A stretch of 64,000 nucleotides of DNA from a candidate division TM6 bacterium GW2011_GWF2_43_87 (lineage in GTDB: Bacteria > Babelota > Babeliae > Babelales > Babelaceae), in the NCBI GenBank assembly GCA_001000065.1, contig LCGZ01000001.1:1-64000 (forward strand). Reading direction: 5' to 3'. Made by a program: the position numbers and the translations under genes. The notes under the pieces are model-generated. The model was not told where the DNA came from and ran no database searches. It saw nothing but the letters and a program-made list of their open reading frames with translations. Below, in pieces: positions 46,580 through 54,790 of this stretch. Numbering within the stretch: the stretch's first letter is position 1; every line of letters starts with the position of its first letter.

Positions 46580-47632
46580 TTATTCCTTATCAGCTTTTTT
46601 AGGCGCTGCCTTTGCAGCCTCAGCCTTAGGAGTTTCAACTCGCGGAGCTTCAGCGCGTGGAGCAGCTGATCTAGAACTATCCGCTCTAGGACCTGGTCTC
46701 ATGCCGCCTTCTCTATTCGGACTCCGATCCTTTGTAAAAGGACGCACAGACGATGATGGTGCCCGACGAGCACGTGAAGTTGGCTCTTCAACCACTAAGC
46801 CTACATTCTCACCCTTAACCAAAGGTTTGCGTGCACGAGTAGGACGACGAGCCCCAGCACCTTCTTCTTCCTCTTCAGGACCAGTTGCTACGTAATTTTC
46901 TTCCTTCGCTCCAGCAATAGATTGCTGTGGCGCTGAAACCTTACGGTCTTTAGCAGCAGCACTTCCACGGGCAACCGCTTCAGCAAGCTCATCAACGATT
47001 ACACGAATCGAACGTGCAACATCGTCGTTTCCAGGTATCACAATAGAAACCCCTGATGGATCACTATTTGTATCAACCAATGCTATAACAGGAAGCCCAA
47101 CCATGCCCGCTTCTTTTATCGCAGTTGCCTCTTTTTTGGCATCGATAACTATAAGCGCCCCAACTGGCCACTCAAGGGAGCGAACTCCTCCCACATTGTC
47201 TTGTAGGCGATTTACAACTTTTTGAAATACACCCAACTCTTTTTTAGTGTATGTCTGTTTTTCGGTGTTACCAACCACATCTTCAAAATGAAGAAGTTTA
47301 GTCACCGATTTTTTTACTTGGGAAAAATTAGTAAGCGTACCACCTACCCAGCGGTTAGATGCATAAGGGCATCCAAGCCGCTCTGCAGTATCTTTTACAA
47401 TGGTATGCGCAGCTTTTTTGGTACCAACCCAAAGAATCTGCTTACCTTCGGCAGCTACTTCTTCTAAAAACTTAGACGCCTTCTCAAGCTGAACAGCAGT
47501 CTTAGATACATCAATAAGGTGGACCCCATTCTTGGATCCCCAGATGTAACGCGCCATGCGAGGCGACCACCGCCATGTTTGATGCCCAAATTGGACGCCA
47601 TTTTCAATCAATTTTTGAATATCAATCATCAT
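46580..47632 (-). CDS. rpsB: 30S ribosomal protein S2 with long C-terminal extension
   Basis: I chose the ATG at 47632 (47629 also possible), preceded by GAGAGGAATT. Residues 1-230 are a normal S2: LIENGVQFGHQTWRWSPRM, IWGSKNGVHLIDVSKT, GTKKAAHTIV and LIVIDAKKEATAIKEA. S2 joins the 30S late and bridges S1. About 110 further residues are low-complexity: an acidic EEEEEGAGA, then Arg/Pro/Ser-rich and finally Ala/Lys-rich sequence. Typical S2 is about 230-260 residues. Tsf is not found next to it, though it commonly is. Confidence 0.95.
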   Translation of the reverse strand: MMIDIQKLIENGVQFGHQTWRWSPRMARYIWGSKNGVHLIDVSKTAVQLEKASKFLEEVAAEGKQILWVGTKKAAHTIVKDTAERLGCPYASNRWVGGTLTNFSQVKKSVTKLLHFEDVVGNTEKQTYTKKELGVFQKVVNRLQDNVGGVRSLEWPVGALIVIDAKKEATAIKEAGMVGLPVIALVDTNSDPSGVSIVIPGNDDVARSIRVIVDELAEAVARGSAAAKDRKVSAPQQSIAGAKEENYVATGPEEEEEGAGARRPTRARKPLVKGENVGLVVEEPTSRARRAPSSSVRPFTKDRSPNREGGMRPGPRADSSRSAAPRAEAPRVETPKAEAAKAAPKKADKE

Positions 47633-47782
47633 AATTCCTCTCGGGTTACCACATCCGTCCTTTGGCATCCGCACTCACATGCATAAAAAGCCACCCGATA
47701 ATAAAGGACGGGTATTTCTACTAATACTATCATCTAGTTTACCGCGCTCAACACAAAATGCAATAATACTCTCACTATTTTA

Positions 47783-49213
47783 TTAAGCCTCTTCAGTTCC
47801 AATAACTTCGTTATTTTTGATAGCCTTCTCAAGACGTCGACCCAATAAATTAGCAACCACAGCCCACACACAGATTATCCCCGTGAAAAAGAGTAAATGT
47901 ATATTAAAAACTGCATAGCGTGAAACCTGCTGAATCAAAATGTTATAGTAACTCCCAGAAGATTTTGCAAGCTTAGCTCCAAACCCGTCAATCCATGATT
48001 TAGTTTTAAATTTAATGGCCTTAGTTGCCGGAATATAAAGACTCTCTCTAAGGGGATAGGCAAATGCGTAGTTAATCGCGCGCATTATAATGTAGGCTAC
48101 ACCTACCGACATCAACCCCCCAGAAATCAGATAAGCCGCTATAACACCACCTGTTGCGAGAGGAACGATAATCAAACTCTTCCGCTCGCCGAGCCAGCGT
48201 ACTAAAGTACCCGTACCAAAGAGGACAATCACAAAGCCAACCACATGCATAAAAAAGATTTGACCATAAAGAAATGCACCAAACTCTAAAATAGAATGAG
48301 ATGAATCTTTACCCACTCCAAGGCGCAAATAATTAAAGGTCACATTCACGACTTCCCAAAAGAAAACCATCCCAAAAATACCCAGAGCATATGGATAGCG
48401 AATCAAAAGGTATAGTCCGGAGAACATTCCTTTAACAGTCTCCCAAAGTCCGCCACGTTTGTGCTCCTCCTCATGTGCCTTCTCAAACTGGTACGCCGCC
48501 TCATACCCATGCAAGTGTGAATGCGGAATCTTATGCATTAAATAGGAGATCACAAGGGGGACAAAGGCCAGAAGAACTGCAGAAACCACAAGTAAAAGCT
48601 GAAAACTACCTACTCCAGAAAAAATCGCCTGGTCACCCTGCTGTGCATTCAAAAAAAGCCAGGCCGAACCTGCCGCTAGAGCTCCCCCTACCTTGGAACT
48701 TGCCGTCAAAAAAACATAGCTTCCTTTGACATCCTCAGGCTTGGTAACCGTATTTAAAAAAGACCAAAGCAACCCTATTAGAAAAGGCTGGCTCCCTTCC
48801 ATAAAAAGGTAAAAAATCCATCCAAATAGACGGAACTTCCCTGTGTCCGTATTAGAAAGCCCAATTGAAGGATGTCCCAAAAAATACGCACTAATCAACC
48901 ACCCTACAGCATAGATTCCTGTAAAAACACTAAGCAACTGATCTCGACGTAACAAGTCTACTAAGCGAGAATAAAGAAAAACCATCGGAATCAGAGCCAC
49001 AACCATCACGATTTTTGCCAAAGGAAGATAGTCATATCCCACAATGCTGATAAAAACAAAATCTTTCAGCTCCCTAACCACTGTGTAAGTTGCAAAAACC
49101 AAAAAGAAGCAAATTGCCAACAAACCCGTTTTTTTGCGCTCAATGGGATTTAGACCCATCAGAGACAAAAAGTAATTTCGTATTGATCCCCATTTCATCG
49201 TCAGCAATCCCAT
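47783..49213 (-). CDS. NTT-family nucleotide transporter (divergent paralogue)
   Basis: The ATG at 49213 follows AGGGAGG; a TTG at 49258 is less likely. The product is about 476 residues with about 11-12 membrane segments. Family motifs include PIERKKTGLLAICFFLV, VVRELKDFVFIS, LPLAKIVMVVALIP, YPLRESLYIPATKAIKFKTKSWIDGFGAKLAKSSGS (quoted in parts: RESLYIPATKAIKFKTK). NTT carriers exchange host ATP for ADP or import nucleotides in Rickettsia, Chlamydia and similar bacteria. This copy is clearly more distant from the other three here, so it may differ in substrate. Confidence 0.85.
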   Translation of the reverse strand: MGLLTMKWGSIRNYFLSLMGLNPIERKKTGLLAICFFLVFATYTVVRELKDFVFISIVGYDYLPLAKIVMVVALIPMVFLYSRLVDLLRRDQLLSVFTGIYAVGWLISAYFLGHPSIGLSNTDTGKFRLFGWIFYLFMEGSQPFLIGLLWSFLNTVTKPEDVKGSYVFLTASSKVGGALAAGSAWLFLNAQQGDQAIFSGVGSFQLLLVVSAVLLAFVPLVISYLMHKIPHSHLHGYEAAYQFEKAHEEEHKRGGLWETVKGMFSGLYLLIRYPYALGIFGMVFFWEVVNVTFNYLRLGVGKDSSHSILEFGAFLYGQIFFMHVVGFVIVLFGTGTLVRWLGERKSLIIVPLATGGVIAAYLISGGLMSVGVAYIIMRAINYAFAYPLRESLYIPATKAIKFKTKSWIDGFGAKLAKSSGSYYNILIQQVSRYAVFNIHLLFFTGIICVWAVVANLLGRRLEKAIKNNEVIGTEEA

Positions 49214-49269
49214 AGTATAAAACCTCCCTAAAGCCACAACCCACTTATACTGTACCAAAATCCCCTAAG

Positions 49270-49308
49270 AAAAAGGCCCTCTAAATGCTTTTTAACATCC
49301 AGAAGGCC
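49270..49308 (-). terminator. Rho-independent terminator after second NTT gene
   Basis: On the minus strand ggccttctggatg and catttagagggcc pair over 13 bp with G-T wobbles, followed by tttttctt. It ends transcription of the NTT gene at 49339 and separates it from the paralogue at 47783. Confidence 0.7.
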
Positions 49309-49338
49309 CCTTCAATTCATCGCTCTAAACAACAAAAA

Positions 49339-50766
49339 TTAGCAAACAACCTCGTTGCGCTCAACTGCATGTTTGTGTTTCTTACCAAGGAACAGAGCTA
49401 CCAAGAACCAGAAGATACAGACCGAGAAGGTAACTGCTGTAACCATAACCATGGATGCCCCAGCGCCATACCTTAGACCCATGATACCAGAGCCTGTCGC
49501 CTTGGAGAAACGAGATCCAAATGTATCGACCCAGGCTTTTGACTTATACTTGGCATCGCGTGACGTTGGAATATAAAGCTGTTCTTTTGATGGCTGACCC
49601 AAGGCATAGTTAATACCTTTAGAGAAGACCATAACCCAGAATACAACCGCCAACGATGGAGCAACTTCCATGACCACAATATTAATAATCATTAATACAG
49701 GCATCAAGGCCAATGACAAGGTCAAACCAATTCTGCGACCAAGGTTTCCAATTCCCAACAAGAGAGAAAGGAGCGCAAGGACGTTGACATAAACACCAAA
49801 TTCACCGGTATATGCAGCGTAAACGTCCGCATTACCCTTAGCAAATTCGGCAATAAATACCTTAAACTGAAGATCAAAAACCGTAGCAACCACCTCAAAT
49901 GCAGAAACCACTACAAAGATGCCCATGAGGTAAGGCTGCATAACCATCAATTTGATGCCTTCTACAAAACCCGTCTTTTTCTTTTCAGACGCAAGGCCTT
50001 TAGCTTGATACCCTGACAATTCGTCTTTTGGAATGAACCACATAATAAAACGAACCATTGCGGGAATACAGATTGCTATAACCAATCCTGCAACCATGTA
50101 AAGCGCTTCTGTGCCAAGAACATGACTTGCTTTTGCAACAACGGTGGAGCCAAAAATAGCACCAATCTGAGCAAAGGTTGCGGTAATGAAGAAACCCTTC
50201 TTACCGGCCTCTGGGGTTGTGGTATCCGCCATAAAGGAGTAAAAGAGTACGACCATTAAGGATCCGAAACTCTCAATAACCACATAGGCAACCCAGCCAA
50301 GCATCGCCCAACGTTGCCCTTCTGGAGCAGGAATTCCAAATGTAGGACTCTGAACCAAGAACCACAATCCGAGGAAAAGCGCTCCATAAATTGCAGACAT
50401 TGCATAGAAAAGACGGTGGCGAGGGAAGAGATCAACTAAATAGCTGTATCCTGCAACCAACGGGAAAATCACGGCAAGCGAAACAATTTTCGCCATCCAT
50501 GTATACTGAGAGCCAATAAAGGCGTTAAACGTAGGATCTTTAATGCAACGCAAAAGCCAATAAATTCCTATGATAAAGAAAAACAGTACGCCATACGAAA
50601 TAAACTTGTTTCGTTCATCACGCGTAAATGTTCCATAGATTGCTGTAAGAATGCGCTGCAAGTGGCCCGTAAAGTAGAGAATGATGGCGACAGGTAGTGC
50701 CGCAATCGCTCCCATTTGCAAGAGCCATGTAAAAGTTTCCCAATAGTAACTTAAAGACGTATCCAT
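49339..50766 (-). CDS. NTT-family ADP/ATP translocase-like transporter
   Basis: This 475-residue protein has about 12 membrane segments. Motifs include DERNKFISYGVLFFFIIGIYW (part: NKFISYGVLFFF), LRCIKDPTFNAFIGSQYTW, SYLVDLFPRHRLFYAM, FYSFMADTTTPEAGKKGFF and QLYIPTSRDAKYKSKAWVD. These match the plastid/rickettsial ATP/ADP carrier family. It would take up ATP or other nucleotides from the host. It ends HKHAVERNEVVC, like the two paralogues at 53275 and 54791. It has its own promoter candidate and terminator, so it is probably transcribed alone. Confidence 0.9.
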   Translation of the reverse strand: MDTSLSYYWETFTWLLQMGAIAALPVAIILYFTGHLQRILTAIYGTFTRDERNKFISYGVLFFFIIGIYWLLRCIKDPTFNAFIGSQYTWMAKIVSLAVIFPLVAGYSYLVDLFPRHRLFYAMSAIYGALFLGLWFLVQSPTFGIPAPEGQRWAMLGWVAYVVIESFGSLMVVLFYSFMADTTTPEAGKKGFFITATFAQIGAIFGSTVVAKASHVLGTEALYMVAGLVIAICIPAMVRFIMWFIPKDELSGYQAKGLASEKKKTGFVEGIKLMVMQPYLMGIFVVVSAFEVVATVFDLQFKVFIAEFAKGNADVYAAYTGEFGVYVNVLALLSLLLGIGNLGRRIGLTLSLALMPVLMIINIVVMEVAPSLAVVFWVMVFSKGINYALGQPSKEQLYIPTSRDAKYKSKAWVDTFGSRFSKATGSGIMGLRYGAGASMVMVTAVTFSVCIFWFLVALFLGKKHKHAVERNEVVC

Positions 50767-50822
50767 CAGAGGCTATTCCTTCCTTTTAATATAGATATCA
50801 ACTGTGAGTAATTAGCCTTGTC

Positions 50823-50851
50823 AGTATAGATAAAAAGAAAACATTTGTAAA
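50823..50851 (-). promoter_or_regulatory. Promoter candidate for the NTT gene at 49339
   Basis: Minus-strand TTTACA (50846-50851) and TATACT (50823-50828) are 17 bp apart, about 57 bases before the start codon. Both boxes are near consensus. Confidence 0.55.
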
Positions 50852-50868
50852 ACGGGCTTTTTTTAAAA

Positions 50869-50915
50869 AACGTCACAAATGATGCTTTTTAAAAAAACTC
50901 ATCATTTGTGACGTT
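50869..50915 (-). terminator. Strong hairpin after the ankyrin gene at 50970
   Basis: The perfect 16-bp inverted repeat aacgtcacaaatgatg (50869-50884) and its complement (50900-50915) is followed on the minus strand by a T-run (ttttttaaa). It separates the ankyrin gene from the downstream NTT promoter. Confidence 0.75.
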
Positions 50916-50969
50916 CAGATCTTTGATTATTTCTGCTTAAAGTTTAGCAATTAATAGCCGCTTCAACTC

Positions 50970-52163
50970 TTATTTTTCAACATTTTTAAAGAATTGTTTA
51001 GGATTAAAATCATGGTGAAAACGAATGTTTAGATCTTTAAAGAAACGTTTTTTTCCGTTTGCATTTTCCATAGCTTTGAACAAATTGCCAAACAAATAGC
51101 CAAGCTGTTTACGAATCTCTGGATGGTCCGTAAGAACTTTAAGCACGGCAGATTTGCTGCAATCAAACAATTCTAACGCAAGGCGATACTGCTTTTCTGA
51201 AAGCTCACGGTTCGGCACAGAGGTGGAGACAAGTGGCTGTGTGCGTGGAACAAAGTAAAAACTCATTACCTTTTTTAAAAGCACGACAGACTCGTTAAAT
51301 TTCTTACTAGATGCATCTTCTAAATTCTTTTGTTTCCCAACAGGATTTAATTCTGAAAATGGAAGAATTCCCTTTTTTAACGCTTCTGCTGCCTGAGTGT
51401 AAATAATTTTTTCCAAATAAGTTCGTATCTTTTGTTGCTCCAAAGTTTCAAACGTTCGCTTCTTAAACGGCACAAGATATTGGCATAATTCATTCAAATC
51501 AACTAAAGACCAGCCTGTAAACATATTAAGAACAGATTCGCCCTGCTTATTTTTGAAAGTAGCGTCCGCTCCTCTTTCAACAAAAAACTTCACCATGTCT
51601 AAGTCACAATTTTTGATAAACCAAAATAAAGGAGTCCAACCTTCTCTATCGGGAGCTTCGACATTAACATTCGCGCCCCGTAAGACCAGTAATTTTACAA
51701 GATCTAAATTTTTGGTAGAACAAGCCCAATGTATAGGCCGCCTATCAAGTATATCTTGCTTAACATTGACGTCAGCGCCTTCATCAATCAACTCTAAGAC
51801 ACTAGAAATCTTTCCTCCACGCTTTAGCTCAAAAATAGCTTCCAATAACTTTAGGTTCAACTCTTTTTGTTCTTCTAACGACAACTTCAGTTTCTTTTTG
51901 CTCTTGAAAGCACGCTTTTGTGGCTTATCTTCGCTAAAATCTTTCTCATTAATCTCTCGATGATTTTTAATAGGCGTTGTCGTTTTTTGTTTTCCTGAAT
52001 CTATGATGGTTTCTTCCACAATAGAACAGACAAAATCATTCCCAGTTTCCATGTTAAACAAAGTCTTTTCATTTCCCTTCATATAATCCATTCCCTCCAT
52101 TCCCTTCATTAGAAAGGGATAGGCTACTAACAAAACGAGGGGTATTAGAATTTTATTTTTCAT
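50970..52163 (-). CDS. Secreted ankyrin-repeat protein with long helical C-terminus
   Basis: I chose the ATG at 52163 because GGAG lies 8 nt before it; the GTG at 52172 is part of that site. The 397-residue protein has a signal (MKNKILIPLVLLVAYPFLMKG), a Lys-rich region (KKLKLSLEEQKELNLKLLE), three ankyrin repeats around residues 115-210 (RRPIHWACSTKN, WTPLFWFIKNC, GESVLNMFTG), and about 170 residues of helical character with no known domain. It sits between two NTT genes but has its own terminator. Partner-binding role inferred. Confidence 0.8.
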   Translation of the reverse strand: MKNKILIPLVLLVAYPFLMKGMEGMDYMKGNEKTLFNMETGNDFVCSIVEETIIDSGKQKTTTPIKNHREINEKDFSEDKPQKRAFKSKKKLKLSLEEQKELNLKLLEAIFELKRGGKISSVLELIDEGADVNVKQDILDRRPIHWACSTKNLDLVKLLVLRGANVNVEAPDREGWTPLFWFIKNCDLDMVKFFVERGADATFKNKQGESVLNMFTGWSLVDLNELCQYLVPFKKRTFETLEQQKIRTYLEKIIYTQAAEALKKGILPFSELNPVGKQKNLEDASSKKFNESVVLLKKVMSFYFVPRTQPLVSTSVPNRELSEKQYRLALELFDCSKSAVLKVLTDHPEIRKQLGYLFGNLFKAMENANGKKRFFKDLNIRFHHDFNPKQFFKNVEK

Positions 52164-52172
52164 AATTAACAC

Positions 52173-52529
52173 TCCAAATTGAACAAATATATAATGATTT
52201 TAATCGTTAATATAAATAATTATGACTTATGTCTGGCAAATTGTCAAACATTTACTTATTAACGCAGAACAAAGATTATTTTTTATTTTAAGACTTAATC
52301 TTATTTTATTTCCAACAGAAAATCTCCTAAAACAAGAAATCTCCTGAGCGTCTTCTTCTGTCAAAATCCACTTTGCATAACATTCTCAAAACACAGATTT
52401 TAGTGAACTGTTTTCTAGGTCGGAGCTAAAAAAACAGGCTTCTATACTCTAAAAGATCGGGAGTCGTACATAACTTCCGATCTTTTAGACATATTATTCT
52501 GCGTGAGTAATTAGACAGCTGTTTTGCAG
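52173..52529. other. Intergenic gap with a hairpin
   Basis: An AT-rich gap of 357 bases contains the promoter side of the ankyrin gene at 50970. Arms ctaaaagatcgggag (52449-52463) and cttccgatcttttag (52474-52488) form a 15-bp hairpin downstream of the gene at 52530, probably its terminator although the T-run is delayed. No gene is seen. Confidence 0.6.
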
Positions 52530-53048
52530 CTATTTTTCAACAAACTTCTTTTCTTTAACTGAATAAAGATATCCCAAAATCGAAACCCCTGCTACATGAA
52601 GAATGGTCCGCCCAACCTTGTCCTTTACATTGAGGTCGGCACCAGCTTCAATGAGGTACTTAAACATCTCTAGGTTGTCGCATGAAGCTGCATAGCGAAG
52701 GGTAGTATCACCATCCTCGCCCTTAGCATTGATATCCATTTTATTCTTTTTCATTGCATCAACCAGATATTTTAAAAGAGACAGATTGCCAGTTGCAGGT
52801 ACATGGTGAAGAGGAATATGTTTTTTAAAATCTCTGGCCACAATATTAGCTCCCAAATTTTCAATTAAAAATTTAACCCGCACTAAGCTGTTCTGCATGA
52901 TTGCAACGTGCAGAGGAGTATAACCATCCTTATCCTGAGCCTCTATATCTAGCTTGGAATCCTGTATCAGTCCTGCTTCATCGACTAGCGGAAGCATTAT
53001 GACGGCTAAAAAAGCAAAAAAAGTAAATTTCTTTGAGAATCTTTTCAT
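52530..53048 (-). CDS. Secreted ankyrin-repeat protein (small)
   Basis: The ATG at 53048 follows AAGGAGTAAATCC; the earlier start at 53120 lacks a site and a signal. The 172-residue protein has a signal (KKFTFFAFLAVIMLPLVDEAG) and four near-consensus ankyrin repeats: GYTPLHVAIMQNS, HIPLHHVPATGN, GDTTLRYAASCDN, GRTILHVAGVSI. It is compact, with almost nothing besides the repeats. It lies between NTT genes with no operon partner. Confidence 0.85.
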   Translation of the reverse strand: MKRFSKKFTFFAFLAVIMLPLVDEAGLIQDSKLDIEAQDKDGYTPLHVAIMQNSLVRVKFLIENLGANIVARDFKKHIPLHHVPATGNLSLLKYLVDAMKKNKMDINAKGEDGDTTLRYAASCDNLEMFKYLIEAGADLNVKDKVGRTILHVAGVSILGYLYSVKEKKFVEK

Positions 53049-53109
53049 GGATTTACTCCTTGCGCGCTCACGAATGAGCCACATAAACATTGAATTTAAC
53101 AATGGGCAC

Positions 53110-53235
53110 ATGAATACCAAACATATGCTCGACGGTAAGTATAATAAAACTAAACCGACTAAAAAAGCGCTAGCGCAAAACTATTTACACGAGCGTAAAA
53201 AACGCGCTTCTTGTGAATCAAAAAAACCACTCTAA
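53110..53235 (+). other. Short open frame, possible gene remnant
   Basis: This plus-strand frame from ATG 53110 to TAA 53235 encodes 41 Lys-rich residues (NTKHMLDGKYNKTKPTKKAL, then HERKKRASCESKK). It is open further upstream into the antisense of the ankyrin gene. The composition looks protein-like but no ribosome site precedes it and I do not recognise it. It may be a C-terminal relic or chance. Confidence 0.25.
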
Positions 53236-53274
53236 ATACTTAAACCGTACTAGATATACCCCAATAATAAGTTT

Positions 53275-54702
53275 TCAGCAGACAATTTCATTCTGTTCAA
53301 CCGCATGTTTATGTTTTTTCCCAACATAGAAGGCCACCGCCAACCAGGCTAAACAGAGCGAGAAGGCCAACCCCGACACCACCATCATAGGTGCGCCCAA
53401 CCCATATTTCAGTCCCATTATCCCTGAGCCTGTCGCCTTAGAAAAGCGAGACCCAAATGTATCAATCCATGCCTTAGATTTATATTTAGCATCCCGAGAC
53501 GTGGGAATATAAAGCTGCTCTTTTGCAGGCTGCCCGAATGCGTAGTTTAGACCGCGAGATAATACTAGAACCCAAAATGCCACATTCAACGTAGAAGAAA
53601 TAGTCATAACCCCAAGATTAACTGCCATCAGCAGAGGCATTATCGTCAACGAAAACATTAGCCCAATCCTGCGCCCAAAATTCCCCACACCAAAAAGTAT
53701 AGACCCCAAGGCCAACGCCCCCACATAAGCCCCAAATTTCCCGGTATAGGCAGCATACACAGCCGCATCCCCTTGAGCATAATCCGCGATAAGCACCTTA
53801 AACTGAAGATCAAAAATCGTAGCTACAACCTCAAAGACAGAAACCACAACAAAGATACTCATAAGATAAGGCTGCGAAAGGATTAACCGAATACCTTCCA
53901 CAAACCCGGTCTGCGGCGCTTCCACTACCACCTTCTTAGCCTGATACCCTACAAACTCTTCCTTAGGAATAAACCATATAATAAAGCGCACCATAGCAGG
54001 AATACAGATCACTGTAGCCAACGCGGCAACAAGATAAAGCGTTTCAACCCCCAACAAGTGGCTCGCTTTTGCAACGGTTAAGGACCCCAAAATATCCCCA
54101 ATCTGCGCAAAGGTTGTTGTAATAAAAAATCCCTTTTTCCCCTCTGCTGGCGTCGTAGTATCTGCCATAAAAGAATAAAATAAGACCACCATTAAGGAGC
54201 CAAAACTATCAATAACAACATACGAAATCCAGCCCAACAGCTTCCATCGATGCTCAAGTGGAGCAAGCATCCCAAACTCAGGACTCTTTACCAAAAACCA
54301 AAGTCCTAAAAAAAGAGCCGCATAAAGAGCCGCCATAGCATAAAAGAGTCGATGCCGCGGAAAGAGATCAACCAGATAGCTGTATCCTGCAATCATAGGA
54401 AAAACTACTGCAATAGAAACAATATCCGCAACCCACGTATGCCTCGACCCTATAAAGGCATTAAACGTTGGATCTTTAATACTACGCAACAACCAATAGA
54501 TTCCAATAATAAAGAAAAAAAGAACTCCATATAAAACAAATTTATTCCGTTCATTGCGGGTAAGATCGCCATAAATATAAACAAGTAAACGCTTCAAATG
54601 CCCCGTAAAACACGAAACCAGACAGAGCGGGAACAACGCAATAAGACCTATCTTTGCAAGTCCTAAAAACCAGGTAACCAGATAGCCAAAAAAAATCTCC
54701 AC
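53275..54702 (-). CDS. NTT-family ADP/ATP translocase-like transporter
   Basis: This 475-residue paralogue of the genes at 49339 and 54791 starts with GTG after GGAGGAG. It shares LRSIKDPTFNAFIGSRHTW, SYLVDLFPRHRLFYAM, FYSFMADTTTPAEGKKGFF and IPTSRDAKYKSKAWIDTFG, and ends HKHAVEQNEIVC. About 12 membrane segments are visible. It is close to both neighbours, so the three probably came from recent duplications. Substrate specificity (ATP/ADP exchange versus other nucleotides) cannot be read from sequence alone. Confidence 0.9.
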   Translation of the reverse strand: MEIFFGYLVTWFLGLAKIGLIALFPLCLVSCFTGHLKRLLVYIYGDLTRNERNKFVLYGVLFFFIIGIYWLLRSIKDPTFNAFIGSRHTWVADIVSIAVVFPMIAGYSYLVDLFPRHRLFYAMAALYAALFLGLWFLVKSPEFGMLAPLEHRWKLLGWISYVVIDSFGSLMVVLFYSFMADTTTPAEGKKGFFITTTFAQIGDILGSLTVAKASHLLGVETLYLVAALATVICIPAMVRFIIWFIPKEEFVGYQAKKVVVEAPQTGFVEGIRLILSQPYLMSIFVVVSVFEVVATIFDLQFKVLIADYAQGDAAVYAAYTGKFGAYVGALALGSILFGVGNFGRRIGLMFSLTIMPLLMAVNLGVMTISSTLNVAFWVLVLSRGLNYAFGQPAKEQLYIPTSRDAKYKSKAWIDTFGSRFSKATGSGIMGLKYGLGAPMMVVSGLAFSLCLAWLAVAFYVGKKHKHAVEQNEIVC

Positions 54703-54790
54703 TACATGCTCCTCCAGAAAGCACAGATATCAATAACTCTTTACTTTCAAGTATATATGAAGCGGAGATCGGGAAAAAAGAAATTCGTAA

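Noticed and set aside
47684-47713. Possible terminator between the NTT gene at 47783 and rpsB
   Set aside because: Only a 5-bp stem (acccg/cgggt) before a T-run; too weak to list as a feature.
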